Shown here one piece after another: positions 47,319 to 55,239 of a stretch of 64,000 nt of DNA; within the stretch, counting starts at the first letter, position 1; every line of letters starts with the position of its first letter. This stretch comes from Bremerella sp. TYQ1 (GTDB lineage Bacteria > Planctomycetota > Planctomycetia > Pirellulales > Pirellulaceae), in contig NZ_CP083740.1 of assembly GCF_020150455.1 (NCBI RefSeq), forward strand, positions 3,658,001 through 3,722,000, given 5' to 3'. The position numbers were made by a program, and so were the translations under genes. Under the pieces are notes generated by a model that had not been told where the DNA came from, did not search any database, and saw nothing but the letters and a program-made list of their open reading frames with translations.

Positions 47319-47861
47319 ATGCCTTCCGAGCAGACACTTAACGGAAAACGCATTCTCATCTTCGTGGGCGACATCTATGAAGATTTGGAACTGTGGTATC
47401 CGCACTTGCGATTGAAAGAAGCTGGCGCCGAATCGGTCCTGGCCGGCCCCGAAGCTGGCGTTACCTACGACGGCAAGCATACCTACCCTGCGAAGTCCGA
47501 TTTGGCGATTGCCGACGTCAATCCTGATGACTTCGACGGTGTAATCTGCCCTGGCGGTTTCATGCCGGACAAGTTGCGACGCGACGAGAAGGTCAAGCAG
47601 ATCATTCGCCATATCCACGAGAAACGCCAGCTAGTCGCGGCGATTTGCCATGGTGGCTGGCTGCTGTCTTCGGCAGGCATTTGTCGTGGTACACGTCAAA
47701 CCGGTTCCCCCGGCATTAAAGACGATCTGGTTCACGCTGGTGTTACCTGGGAAGATGCAGAAGTGGTCGTTGACGGTCACTTGGTTACCAGCCGTCGCCC
47801 TGACGACTTACCGGCGTTCTGCCGAGCCATGATTGAAGTTCTGGAAAAGCAATCCACATGA
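47319..47861 (+). CDS. DJ-1/PfpI-family protein
   Basis: A 180-residue class I glutamine amidotransferase-like protein. The nucleophile elbow VAAICHGGWLLSSAG carries the reactive Cys, with His next to it, as in PfpI proteases/deglycases. ILIFVGDIYEDLELWYP at the start is typical of the family. The ATG follows AAGGA at good spacing. Members act as proteases, chaperones or methylglyoxal-related hydrolases, and the assignment here is not possible. The next gene overlaps by 4 bases (ATGA), which indicates coupling to a VOC/glyoxalase-like protein. Confidence 0.9.
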   Translation: MPSEQTLNGKRILIFVGDIYEDLELWYPHLRLKEAGAESVLAGPEAGVTYDGKHTYPAKSDLAIADVNPDDFDGVICPGGFMPDKLRRDEKVKQIIRHIHEKRQLVAAICHGGWLLSSAGICRGTRQTGSPGIKDDLVHAGVTWEDAEVVVDGHLVTSRRPDDLPAFCRAMIEVLEKQST

Positions 47862-48244
47862 CGCTCGCTCACTTTACGATCGCTGCCCAAGACTCCGCAG
47901 CGACTGCTCAGTTTTTTCAAACCATCTTTGGCTGGCCGGAAGTGCATCGCCCAGCCAATGTCGATCCGACGACCTACTGGCTCGATATCGGCAAGGGACA
48001 GCAACTGCATGTGCTGAAAGTTGACCCTTTCGAGGTGTCCCCATTCGAAGAGGAATTCGGTCGACACTTCGCGTTTTTCTTTTCGGCAGCCAAGCTGGCA
48101 GAGATTCGCAAGCGTCTTGCGGAATACAACGTTGAAGTGATTCCACCAATCCGTCCGACCCCGTTCGAGCGTTTCTTCTTTCGAGACCCCAACGGCTATA
48201 TGTTCGAGGTGATCGACCAGGACAAGTGGGCGCAAGAAACGTAA
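47858..48244 (+). CDS. VOC-superfamily (glyoxalase/bleomycin-resistance-like) protein
   Basis: A 128-residue protein made of one paired beta-alpha-beta-beta-beta unit. AHFTIAAQDSAATAQFFQTI begins the first module, and FFRDPNGYMFEVIDQDKW ends the second, with the typical D-P-N-G-Y-x-x-E pattern where Glu is a metal ligand. It overlaps the PfpI gene by 4 bases. Glyoxalase-like plus PfpI-like proteins next to each other could point to aldehyde or carbonyl detoxification, which is inference. Its metal and substrate are unknown. Confidence 0.87.
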   Translation: MTLAHFTIAAQDSAATAQFFQTIFGWPEVHRPANVDPTTYWLDIGKGQQLHVLKVDPFEVSPFEEEFGRHFAFFFSAAKLAEIRKRLAEYNVEVIPPIRPTPFERFFFRDPNGYMFEVIDQDKWAQET

Positions 48245-48259
48245 ACCATCGGTGCTTTC

Positions 48260-49711
48260 GTGGAACAAACGGATTGCCAACACGTCGCCAGATGGACTTC
48301 GCTGCAGAAGATCGTTCTTGCAGCCGTACTACTTTCCGTATTCATACTTCACGCATTGTTGCTGCGAACGGGGCATGACTGGGGTGGTGATTTTGCCCAG
48401 TACTTAAGTCACGCTCGCAACATCGCCACCGGACAAAGCTACGCCGATACTGGATACGTTTACAACCCCGACGCGGCTGTGATCGGGCCGCGTGCCTACC
48501 CGCCGATCTTCCCTTTATTCCTGGCCGCGTTCTACGCGATCTTTGGCGCGGATCTCACGGCGATTCGACTCGGTCTCGTAGCGTTGTTTGTCGGAATGAT
48601 CTTTGTTTCGTCACTGCTGTTCGCACGCAAGCTATCGGCCTGGACGACCATCGGCGTGGCAATGCTCATTGGTTTTTGCCCGTTGTTTTGGGAATTCAAC
48701 CAGACAATTGATTCCGAGCATTTATTCGTTTTCTGGTGGATGCTGCTGATGTGGTTTTACACCAAGTACCGCGGCGACACCGAAAACAAATCAGACAGCC
48801 TATGGGTCGCGATCGTCGCAGGCCTGCTCGTTTACCTGACCATTGGAACACGAACGGTCGGCATCGTTTTACCGCCGGCGATCTTACTGACAGAAACTAT
48901 TACGTATCGCCGGCTCACGCGTTTTACCATTGTCAGTCTCGTCGCAGCGATTCTCTTTTACGCGATCCAGAAACTACTGTTGCCGCTTGGAGGATCAGGG
49001 TACCTCGATCAACTTTCGCAAATCAATTCCACGACGTTATCCTCGAACCTCTTTGCCGATTCGCTTTCGTTTTTATTCGTCTGGAAGAACGGCTACTACA
49101 AATACCTGGCCGCCGGGGCAGGCTTGGGCTTCAGCCTCATCGCGATCGGAGGCTTCACCAAAGAGAACTGGCCGCGACCAACTCTTCTCGCAATCGCCTC
49201 GATACTGCACTTTGTTCTTGTCGTTGTGTGGCCGGGTGCGAATGGCATTCGCATGATCTGGCCCCTACTGCCGGCGTTTCTTTACTGGCTGCTGTATGCG
49301 TGCGAGAACCTCCCGGTGTCGAAAATGTGGCGAACCAGCGGTATCGCTGCAGTGATTGGTTACTCGCTGCTTTGTTTTGCCGGCGAATATGTGACGGCCG
49401 AATATGGCTCGATTACTGGCCCAGATAGCCCCGCGTCACAAGCCCTCTTTGCGGAAGTGGAGCAAACGGTTTCAGATGATCAGGTCTGCTTGTTCTTCAA
49501 GCCTCGCGTTCTCGCTTTTTATACGCGACGAAACTGCACAGGCTATCCAATTCCGCTCGACGAAGCTTCGCTGACGCGTACCATCGAGCAAGCCGACGTC
49601 GATGTTGTGATTACGACGAGCGATCAGCCTGAAGAACTTCCTGCGTGGCTGACCGAAGCCGGGTTTGCCGCCGCTTGGCAGAACGACGAATTTCAAATTT
49701 GGCGGAAGTAG
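48260..49711 (+). CDS. GT39/ArnT-like membrane glycosyltransferase
   Basis: A 483-residue membrane protein with about ten hydrophobic segments. The first luminal loop reads RTGHDWGGDFAQYLSHAR, where the Asp pair is in the place of the catalytic Asp of GT-C fold enzymes such as PMT and ArnT. YPPIFPLFLAAFYAIFGAD and later WPLLPAFLYWLLYACENLP fit the family. It would use a polyprenyl-phosphate sugar to modify a lipid or protein outside the cytoplasm. The start is a GTG at 48260, 15 bases after the VOC gene stop. A soluble C-terminal part of about 90 residues closes the protein. Confidence 0.8.
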   Translation: MEQTDCQHVARWTSLQKIVLAAVLLSVFILHALLLRTGHDWGGDFAQYLSHARNIATGQSYADTGYVYNPDAAVIGPRAYPPIFPLFLAAFYAIFGADLTAIRLGLVALFVGMIFVSSLLFARKLSAWTTIGVAMLIGFCPLFWEFNQTIDSEHLFVFWWMLLMWFYTKYRGDTENKSDSLWVAIVAGLLVYLTIGTRTVGIVLPPAILLTETITYRRLTRFTIVSLVAAILFYAIQKLLLPLGGSGYLDQLSQINSTTLSSNLFADSLSFLFVWKNGYYKYLAAGAGLGFSLIAIGGFTKENWPRPTLLAIASILHFVLVVVWPGANGIRMIWPLLPAFLYWLLYACENLPVSKMWRTSGIAAVIGYSLLCFAGEYVTAEYGSITGPDSPASQALFAEVEQTVSDDQVCLFFKPRVLAFYTRRNCTGYPIPLDEASLTRTIEQADVDVVITTSDQPEELPAWLTEAGFAAAWQNDEFQIWRK

Positions 49712-49727
49712 CCGATCGTTCTGACGG

Positions 49728-50573
49728 CTACGAGACGGAAGCCAACTGCCCCTGCTCTTCCAGCAAAACTTCTCGCACGATGTAGCGTAGCCGCGGCTCG
49801 GCAGCTTGCGCGGCGTGAATGACGTCGTACTTGCCGACGCTGCCCAAGTTGTCTGGAAGACAGATATTCGTAACGGTCGAAAGCGCGAGCACGCGAAGCC
49901 CGACCTGCGATGCCACGATCGCTTCCGGTATGGTGCTCATACCAACGACATCAGCGCCAATCTTCTTTAAGAAGCGGTACTCGCTGCGCGTTTCGTAATT
50001 GGGCCCCGTCATGGCGGCGTAAACGCCTCGATGATGCGTGATCCCTTCTCGGCGAGCGATACGTGCCGCGGTATCGATCAAGCCGCGATCGTAGGGGCTA
50101 GACATATCGGGGAAACGCTTGCCGAGGTTCGGATCGGCATGGCCGGTCAGCGGATTGCTCCACATGAAGTTGATGTGGTCTTCCATCAGCATGATGTCGC
50201 CGCTTTTGTAAAACGGATTCATGCCGCCGCTGGCATTGCTGACGACCAAAATGCTGGCCCCCAGCGCCTTCATCACACGAACCGGCAAGGTAATCGTCTC
50301 GAGCGAGTACCCTTCGTAAACATGAAAACGGCCCTCCATGACCAACACTGGGACAGTGCCCAGTCGTCCACATACGAGTCGCCCGTTATGGCTTAGGGCG
50401 GTAGAAGATGGAATATGCGGTAGGTCTTCGTAGTCGATCGTCACTTCGACGTCGACGCCATCGGTCAGTGTTCCGAGTCCTGTGCCCAAAATGATCCCAG
50501 CAAGGGGACGCTCGTTCCATCGGCGCCGAATGGCCGCAGCCACTTCTTCGACCTGGGCTTTGAGTTTGAACAA
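49728..50573 (-). CDS. Purine nucleoside phosphorylase, paralogue A (6-oxopurine type)
   Basis: A 281-residue trimeric-type PNP that splits purine nucleosides with phosphate. Landmarks are GIILGTGLGTL, the phosphate loop SHNGRLVCG, VMEGRFHVYEGYS, VVSNASGGMNPFY, the base-site Glu in GPNYETRSE, and GMSTIPEAIVA. The residue equivalent to Asn243 of human PNP is Asn (STVTNICLPD), and an aromatic Tyr stands in GPNYET, so guanosine/inosine/xanthosine are the likely substrates. The start codon is a TTG after GAGGAAAG. It is the second gene of a tandem pair, 18 bases after paralogue B. Confidence 0.93.
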   Translation of the reverse strand: MFKLKAQVEEVAAAIRRRWNERPLAGIILGTGLGTLTDGVDVEVTIDYEDLPHIPSSTALSHNGRLVCGRLGTVPVLVMEGRFHVYEGYSLETITLPVRVMKALGASILVVSNASGGMNPFYKSGDIMLMEDHINFMWSNPLTGHADPNLGKRFPDMSSPYDRGLIDTAARIARREGITHHRGVYAAMTGPNYETRSEYRFLKKIGADVVGMSTIPEAIVASQVGLRVLALSTVTNICLPDNLGSVGKYDVIHAAQAAEPRLRYIVREVLLEEQGQLASVS

Positions 50574-50591
50574 ATTCTTTCCTCTGGTTCG

Positions 50592-51422
50592 CTACTTCCC
50601 GGCAAACTCGGTCAGGACACCTTTCACCAAGGTACGCAGCTTCGGCTCGGCTTTGTTGGCGATAGAAATAATTTCAGAAACGTCTGCTGGCTTCAATGCA
50701 TCGGGAAGGCACATATCGGTGACAATCGACATGCCAACGGTACGCAGGCCGCAGTGCACCGCCACGATCACTTCCGGAACGGTGCTCATGCCGACCAGGT
50801 CCGCTCCGATGGCTCGCAGAAAACGATACTCGGCACGGGTTTCCAAGTTAGGTCCCGCAACGGCAACGAACACGCCGCGATGTGCGACGATGTCTTCCTT
50901 GCGAGCGATCTCCAATGCTTTGTCGATCAACTGGTGATCGTACGGAGCACACATGTCAGGAAAACGTGGGCCCAGACGATCGTCGTTGATTCCAATCAAC
51001 GGGTTGTCGCCCATCAAGTTGATGTGATCGTCGATCAGTACGATATCACCGCATTTGTAGAAGGGATTCATCCCGCCGGATGCGTTCGAGCAAAGCAGCA
51101 GTTCAGCCCCCATCGCTTTCATCACGCGAACCGGAAGCGTGATTTGCTTAAGCGAATAACCTTCGTACATATGGAAGCGGCCTTCCATGGCAACGACAGG
51201 AACCCCGCACAATGTACCGCAAACCAAACGGCCGCGATGACTTGTTGCCGTCGATGCGGCGAAATGCGGGATCTCGGTGTATTCGAAGGATGCCTCTTCC
51301 TCGATCTCTTCCGCCAAACCGCCGAGCCCGGTCCCCAGAATAATGCCGGCTTTGGGGGTCTTATCCCACTTCGCGTGGATAACTTTCAGGGCGTCTTGAA
51401 TTTTGTCGTACAGATCGAGCAT
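50592..51422 (-). CDS. Purine nucleoside phosphorylase, paralogue B (altered base site)
   Basis: A 276-residue PNP with the same framework as the downstream gene: GIILGTGLGGLAEE, SHRGRLVCG, AMEGRFHMYEGYS, CSNASGGMNPFY and GMSTVPEVIVA. Two base-contact positions differ. GPNLET replaces the aromatic residue by Leu, and the Asn243-equivalent is Asp (SIVTDMCLPD). Asp there is the state seen in methylthioadenosine phosphorylases and shifts human PNP toward 6-aminopurines, so adenosine or methylthioadenosine should be tested. The frame begins with a TTG at 51458; I use the ATG at 51422, preceded by GGGAAG. It is the first gene of the pair. Confidence 0.92.
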   Translation of the reverse strand: MLDLYDKIQDALKVIHAKWDKTPKAGIILGTGLGGLAEEIEEEASFEYTEIPHFAASTATSHRGRLVCGTLCGVPVVAMEGRFHMYEGYSLKQITLPVRVMKAMGAELLLCSNASGGMNPFYKCGDIVLIDDHINLMGDNPLIGINDDRLGPRFPDMCAPYDHQLIDKALEIARKEDIVAHRGVFVAVAGPNLETRAEYRFLRAIGADLVGMSTVPEVIVAVHCGLRTVGMSIVTDMCLPDALKPADVSEIISIANKAEPKLRTLVKGVLTEFAGK

Positions 51423-51533
51423 TTGGGGACTTCCCGGTTCAAATCGACGGACAGGCAAACTTAGCCCCCGATTATGCCACGTTCCCTCTTAGCGACAAGT
51501 CCCAGCACGCGTTGGGGGGAATTGCCGTCGCGG

Positions 51534-52169
51534 TTAAATGCGAACTCGATCGAAATCGGCCGCAAATTCTCCACGCAAGAACAAAATGCCGGCATCCTCT
51601 TCGGACAAGCGTCCGTAAAAACTGCCATCGAAAACAGGAAATTCTTTTCGCTCGCCATCCTCGAATTCAAACGTCACGTGATAGCTTGTCGATCGATTCT
51701 TGCCGCCGCTGATGGCCGTTCGCTTGCCAGTTACGATCGCTGGAACGGCATCGACGTCGCCGTTGGTCATTTGATGGAATCGTTTAAATTGCGTCACCGC
51801 CAGAAAAATACCCAACGCAAACATTCCCAGCGGTACGACCCCCATGCAGATCGGCATGAGCGAAAAAGGGAACGCGTCGCCACTGAAGCTCAATGCCCCG
51901 CCGACACCGATAAACATGAACGACATAAAAAGGGCAATGCCGCAAAACATCGTGAAGAAGACACCCAGAAAAATCATCCCCCCGATTCCTGGCTTGGGAA
52001 TCTTGGCAATGCGTTCCTCGGAAAGTCGATTGACGAACTTCGGCGACGCTTTAATCTGTCGAAAGATTTCGGCGTCGTGCGACGGTTCCGTCGATAGACT
52101 TCGACTTCCACAATATTCGCACGTCGACTGATTCTCCGGCAAATTGGCGCCGCAACTGTTACACTTCAT
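51534..52169 (-). CDS. Zinc-ribbon membrane protein with a DUF2500-like domain
   Basis: A 211-residue protein with three parts. KCNSCGANLPENQSTCEYCG is an N-terminal zinc ribbon. Two membrane segments follow, MIFLGVFFTMFCGIALFMS and a second with MPICMGVVPLGMFALGIFL. The C-terminal part, with STSYHVTFEFEDGERKEFP and YGRLSEEDAGILFLRGEF, matches the DUF2500 pattern. The function is unknown. It stands between the PNP pair and the divergent fhcB gene and is probably not in an operon. Confidence 0.82.
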   Translation of the reverse strand: MKCNSCGANLPENQSTCEYCGSRSLSTEPSHDAEIFRQIKASPKFVNRLSEERIAKIPKPGIGGMIFLGVFFTMFCGIALFMSFMFIGVGGALSFSGDAFPFSLMPICMGVVPLGMFALGIFLAVTQFKRFHQMTNGDVDAVPAIVTGKRTAISGGKNRSTSYHVTFEFEDGERKEFPVFDGSFYGRLSEEDAGILFLRGEFAADFDRVRI

Positions 52170-52353
52170 AGGAAGAGATCAGGTTCTTGAAAAATAAGGT
52201 GGCAACAAGCGACTCGTTGCGCAAGCGGGTATTCGTCACAAGTTAACGGATATTGCGTTCGCGTTCGACGACCTGGCTCGAATTTCAATCTCGTCCGTTA
52301 TACTTTATCTAACGACTTCGCTTCGATCTCTTCCCCATTCCCGCACGGCAAAT

Positions 52354-53640
52354 ATGGCTGAAGCCTTAGAACTTCATCACGATGTCCCCTGCCCTGGCTG
52401 TGGCTGCCTATGTGACGACCTGACGCTGGAAGTAAGCAACGGCAACGTAACGTCGATCAAACCAGCATGCGCGAAAGCGGCTCGGTATTTCCAGCAGCCA
52501 ATCGTCGCGAAGGACGCATGTCGAATTGATGGCGAGCAAGCCACATGGGAGGAAGCCGTCACGAAAGCGGCCGACATTCTGCGTCACGCGAAAGCTCCTC
52601 TCTTCTTTGGACTCGGCGAATCGACCAGCGAGACGGTGCGGCGAGTGATCGATCTGGCAGATCGCGTTGGCGGCGTTGTCGATGCCTCGCATCCAACGTT
52701 CTACGACCCGACAGGACGCATTCTTCAATCAACCGGAATGGTGACGTGCTCCCTCGGCGAGATTCGCCATCGCGCGGATATGGTGATCTTCTGGGGATGC
52801 GATCCCAAGACGACCCACGAGCGTCACTGGCAGCGTTACAGCGTGGAACCAACCGGTCGATTTGTGCCTGGCGGGCGAAGTGATCGCCATGTCGTCGGCA
52901 TGGGTTCAGCAAACGCAACCACCGCAGAGTGCGACGAATTCATCCCGCTGGATAGCGAACATCAAGTAGCCGCGCTGCATCATCTTGTCGCGTTGGCTCA
53001 GAAAAAGCCTTTCAATTCGTCGGTCATCGAGAATCAACTGGGTGAGTTGACGCCGGCATTAGCGAAGCTGCACGAGCAAATTCAACAGTCGAAGTATTTC
53101 GTTTTCGTTCTGGGCGAAACGTTTCTGCAGCGTGATCATGGCCGTGTCTCGCTAGAGCTCCTTTCGCAGTACGTCCGTCCTTTGCACGAACAAACGCGAG
53201 GCGCCGTTACGATCTTACGGCCAGGACCGAACTGGGTCGGGGCCGGCGGTGTTGTTGCCTCGCGAACTGGCTACCCTGGCAGTGCCTCGTTGTTGCAGGG
53301 TCTACCGCAATTCGATCCTGACAATTTTTCTGCGGTTAACTTGCTTGCGCAGAAGCGCGTCGATGCGGCGTTTTTGCTGGCCGGAGAGTGGCTCGAGAAG
53401 CTGCCGAGCGATGCCCGTCAAACACTGCAGTCCATTCCACATGTCATTCTGGGACATCGAGAGTCAGGGGCGACGCCAGCGGAAGGCGTTTTTCTACCGA
53501 TCGCTCGACCGGCATTAAACAGCAGCGGCACAATGTCGCGCATGGACGATATGCCGCTTCCGGTTCGAGAAATCGTATCGACCGATCTGCCAACAGCAGG
53601 GCAAACCGTTCAGGCCATTCTTGAGCGTCTGTCGGCCTGA
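52354..53640 (+). CDS. fhcB: Formylmethanofuran dehydrogenase subunit B homologue (FhcB)
   Basis: A 428-residue subunit of the formyltransferase/hydrolase complex that ends the tetrahydromethanopterin-linked C1 pathway. It starts with a cysteine cluster PCPGCGCLCDDLTLE and an N-terminal domain resembling molybdopterin oxidoreductase, including WEEAVTKAADILRHAKAPLF. FWGCDPKTTHERHWQRY replaces what would be the redox-active site in archaeal enzymes, and no cofactor-binding Cys is apparent in the middle. Planctomycetes are known to encode this pathway. The other subunits (fhcA, fhcC, fhcD) do not appear in the window. It is divergent from the gene at 51534. Confidence 0.9.
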   Translation: MAEALELHHDVPCPGCGCLCDDLTLEVSNGNVTSIKPACAKAARYFQQPIVAKDACRIDGEQATWEEAVTKAADILRHAKAPLFFGLGESTSETVRRVIDLADRVGGVVDASHPTFYDPTGRILQSTGMVTCSLGEIRHRADMVIFWGCDPKTTHERHWQRYSVEPTGRFVPGGRSDRHVVGMGSANATTAECDEFIPLDSEHQVAALHHLVALAQKKPFNSSVIENQLGELTPALAKLHEQIQQSKYFVFVLGETFLQRDHGRVSLELLSQYVRPLHEQTRGAVTILRPGPNWVGAGGVVASRTGYPGSASLLQGLPQFDPDNFSAVNLLAQKRVDAAFLLAGEWLEKLPSDARQTLQSIPHVILGHRESGATPAEGVFLPIARPALNSSGTMSRMDDMPLPVREIVSTDLPTAGQTVQAILERLSA

Positions 53641-53660
53641 TCTGTTAAGAAGATTCTGCC

Positions 53661-53912
53661 CTAAGGCAAAAAGGCAATCGTAAAGCCGATGCCATACACC
53701 AAGGCATGAATCACAAGAAACGCGGCGTACTGACGTACTTCGGGTTTTTGGGCAAATTCAGTAACAGGACGCAATGCGGTCTCCTTCTCCATGGGAACGA
53801 CAGACGGAAGCTTTTTCCTTGAAATCGCTTCCTGATGGGTAGGAATCGCGTCCTGCGACTGGGCGAATGGCGGGCCGTTGGTAACCAACTTCACTATAGG
53901 AATCTGCGTCAT
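53661..53912 (-). CDS. Small membrane protein of unknown function
   Basis: An 83-residue product. A polar N-terminal part with ARKKLPSV-like SRKKLPSVVPMEKETALRP leads to a single hydrophobic helix YAAFLVIHALVYGIGFTIAF at the C-terminus. The open frame starts at TTG; the ATG at 53910-53912 follows AAAGGG and is preferred. It converges with fhcB, 20 bases between the two stops. No family is recognised. A single-pass tail-anchored topology is likely. Confidence 0.6.
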   Translation of the reverse strand: MTQIPIVKLVTNGPPFAQSQDAIPTHQEAISRKKLPSVVPMEKETALRPVTEFAQKPEVRQYAAFLVIHALVYGIGFTIAFLP

Positions 53913-54321
53913 CAAGTTAAGACCCTTTCACAATTATGCGGCAAGATTTCTGCAAACGACTTCCCTTTCGCACTTTTACACCAAGTTTCTCGCTTGGTCT
54001 TACTACGAAATCGGCCGAATTTGGCCCAGTTTTTCCGGCCGTAACGGTAATCAAATTCCCGTTATAACGATTGCAAAACTTGCCCGGGATGCTTCCTGAT
54101 TCGACACCGCTGGCAAGATTGGGGTATTAACCCGAGTGCTGACGAGTTGTTGCCAAAAAACCACACTTGGCCGGACACATTTGCTACGAATCTCAGGCGT
54201 TTTCCGTCACCAACGTGAAATCACGCAAACTGATGAATCTGCGAAAGCTGGCAGCTATAATGCGTCGCACTGATTCCCCTTTCCCGCCGATCCCCTCAGT
54301 TCACGCAAAGGACCAACCATC
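53913..54321 (+). promoter_or_regulatory. Upstream region of the isomerase-like gene with a TATAAT box
   Basis: No gene is supported here. TATAAT at 54256-54261 is preceded at 17 bases by a poor -35 match, about 60 bases before the start codon at 54322, so it is only a weak promoter candidate. The left part of the gap also contains the start region of the small membrane gene. Confidence 0.35.
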
Positions 54322-55167
54322 ATGATGCTTTCGCGTCGCCGATTTCTCGCCACTTCTTCTGCTGCCGTTGCTGCGGCTGCATTTTCCGGACGAACAGCTT
54401 GGGCCAAGTACGATCAGTCTCGCTTCCCTGGCTTCAAAGTTGGACTGCAAAGCTATTCCCTACGTGGCTTCGATGTCGACAAAGCCATTCAACATGCCGG
54501 CGATCTCGGCTGTGCTCACCTCGAGTTTTATGGCGGCCACTTCCCGATCAACTCGTCGGCCGAACAAATCTCGGCGATGAACCAGAAGATGGCCGACCAA
54601 GGGATGACAATTTACGGCCACGGCGTGAATCGATTTGGGAAAGATCATGCCCAGAACGAGGCGATTTTTAAGTTCGCCAAAGCGGCCGGTATCAAAAACC
54701 TTTCGGCAGATCCCGCCCCTGATTCGTTCGACAGTCTCGACAAGTTGGTCGACAAGTACGACATCCGCATTGCGATCCACAACCATGGTCCATCGCACCG
54801 CTACAACACGGCCCTCGACGTTTTGAACGCGGTCAAAGAACATGATCCACGCATCGGAGCCTGTGCCGACTTAGGACACTTCATCCGTAGCGGCGAAGAT
54901 CCCGTGGAAGTGATTCGCCTGCTCAAAGGTCGCCTCTTCGGCATCCATTTGAAAGACTTCGCCGAACAAAAGGAACGCACCAAAGGCGTGATTCTCGGCA
55001 AGGGGCATCTTGATGTGGTCGGCGTATTCCGTGCTCTGCGTCAGGTCGAATTCCCTGCCGATGGATGCCTGTCGCTGGAATACGAAGAGAACCCGAAAGA
55101 TCCAATCGCCGACATCCAGCAGTGCCTCGACATCGCGTCGGAGGCCTGCAAGACGGCGGCGTCTTAA
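54322..55167 (+). CDS. Tat-exported sugar phosphate isomerase/epimerase-like TIM-barrel protein
   Basis: A 281-residue protein. MMLSRRRFLATSSAAVAAAA is a strong twin-arginine signal ending near RTAWA. The barrel has the metal-site blocks IAIHNHGPSHRYN, IGACADLGHFIRSGED, FGIHLKDFAE and GCLSLEYEENP. It belongs to the xylose isomerase-like fold seen many times in planctomycetes, including at 37450. Substrate is unknown; periplasmic sugars from polysaccharide breakdown are possible. AAAGGA precedes the ATG. It ends 24 bases before a bidirectional terminator. Confidence 0.87.
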   Translation: MMLSRRRFLATSSAAVAAAAFSGRTAWAKYDQSRFPGFKVGLQSYSLRGFDVDKAIQHAGDLGCAHLEFYGGHFPINSSAEQISAMNQKMADQGMTIYGHGVNRFGKDHAQNEAIFKFAKAAGIKNLSADPAPDSFDSLDKLVDKYDIRIAIHNHGPSHRYNTALDVLNAVKEHDPRIGACADLGHFIRSGEDPVEVIRLLKGRLFGIHLKDFAEQKERTKGVILGKGHLDVVGVFRALRQVEFPADGCLSLEYEENPKDPIADIQQCLDIASEACKTAAS

Positions 55168-55190
55168 GCTCAACTTTTCCAACCAATAAA

Positions 55191-55226
55191 TAAGGCCGCG
55201 AGCGATCTGCTCGTGGCCTTATTTTT
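55191..55226. terminator. Bidirectional terminator between isomerase-like and sulfatase genes
   Basis: TAAGGCC/GGCCTTA (55191-55197/55215-55221) and CGAGC/GCTCG (55199-55203/55209-55213) form a stem with a single mismatch and a 5-base loop. Five Ts follow on the plus strand, and the minus-strand side is also T-rich. It serves both convergent genes. Confidence 0.88.
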
Positions 55227-55239
55227 ATGAAGCGGAAGC

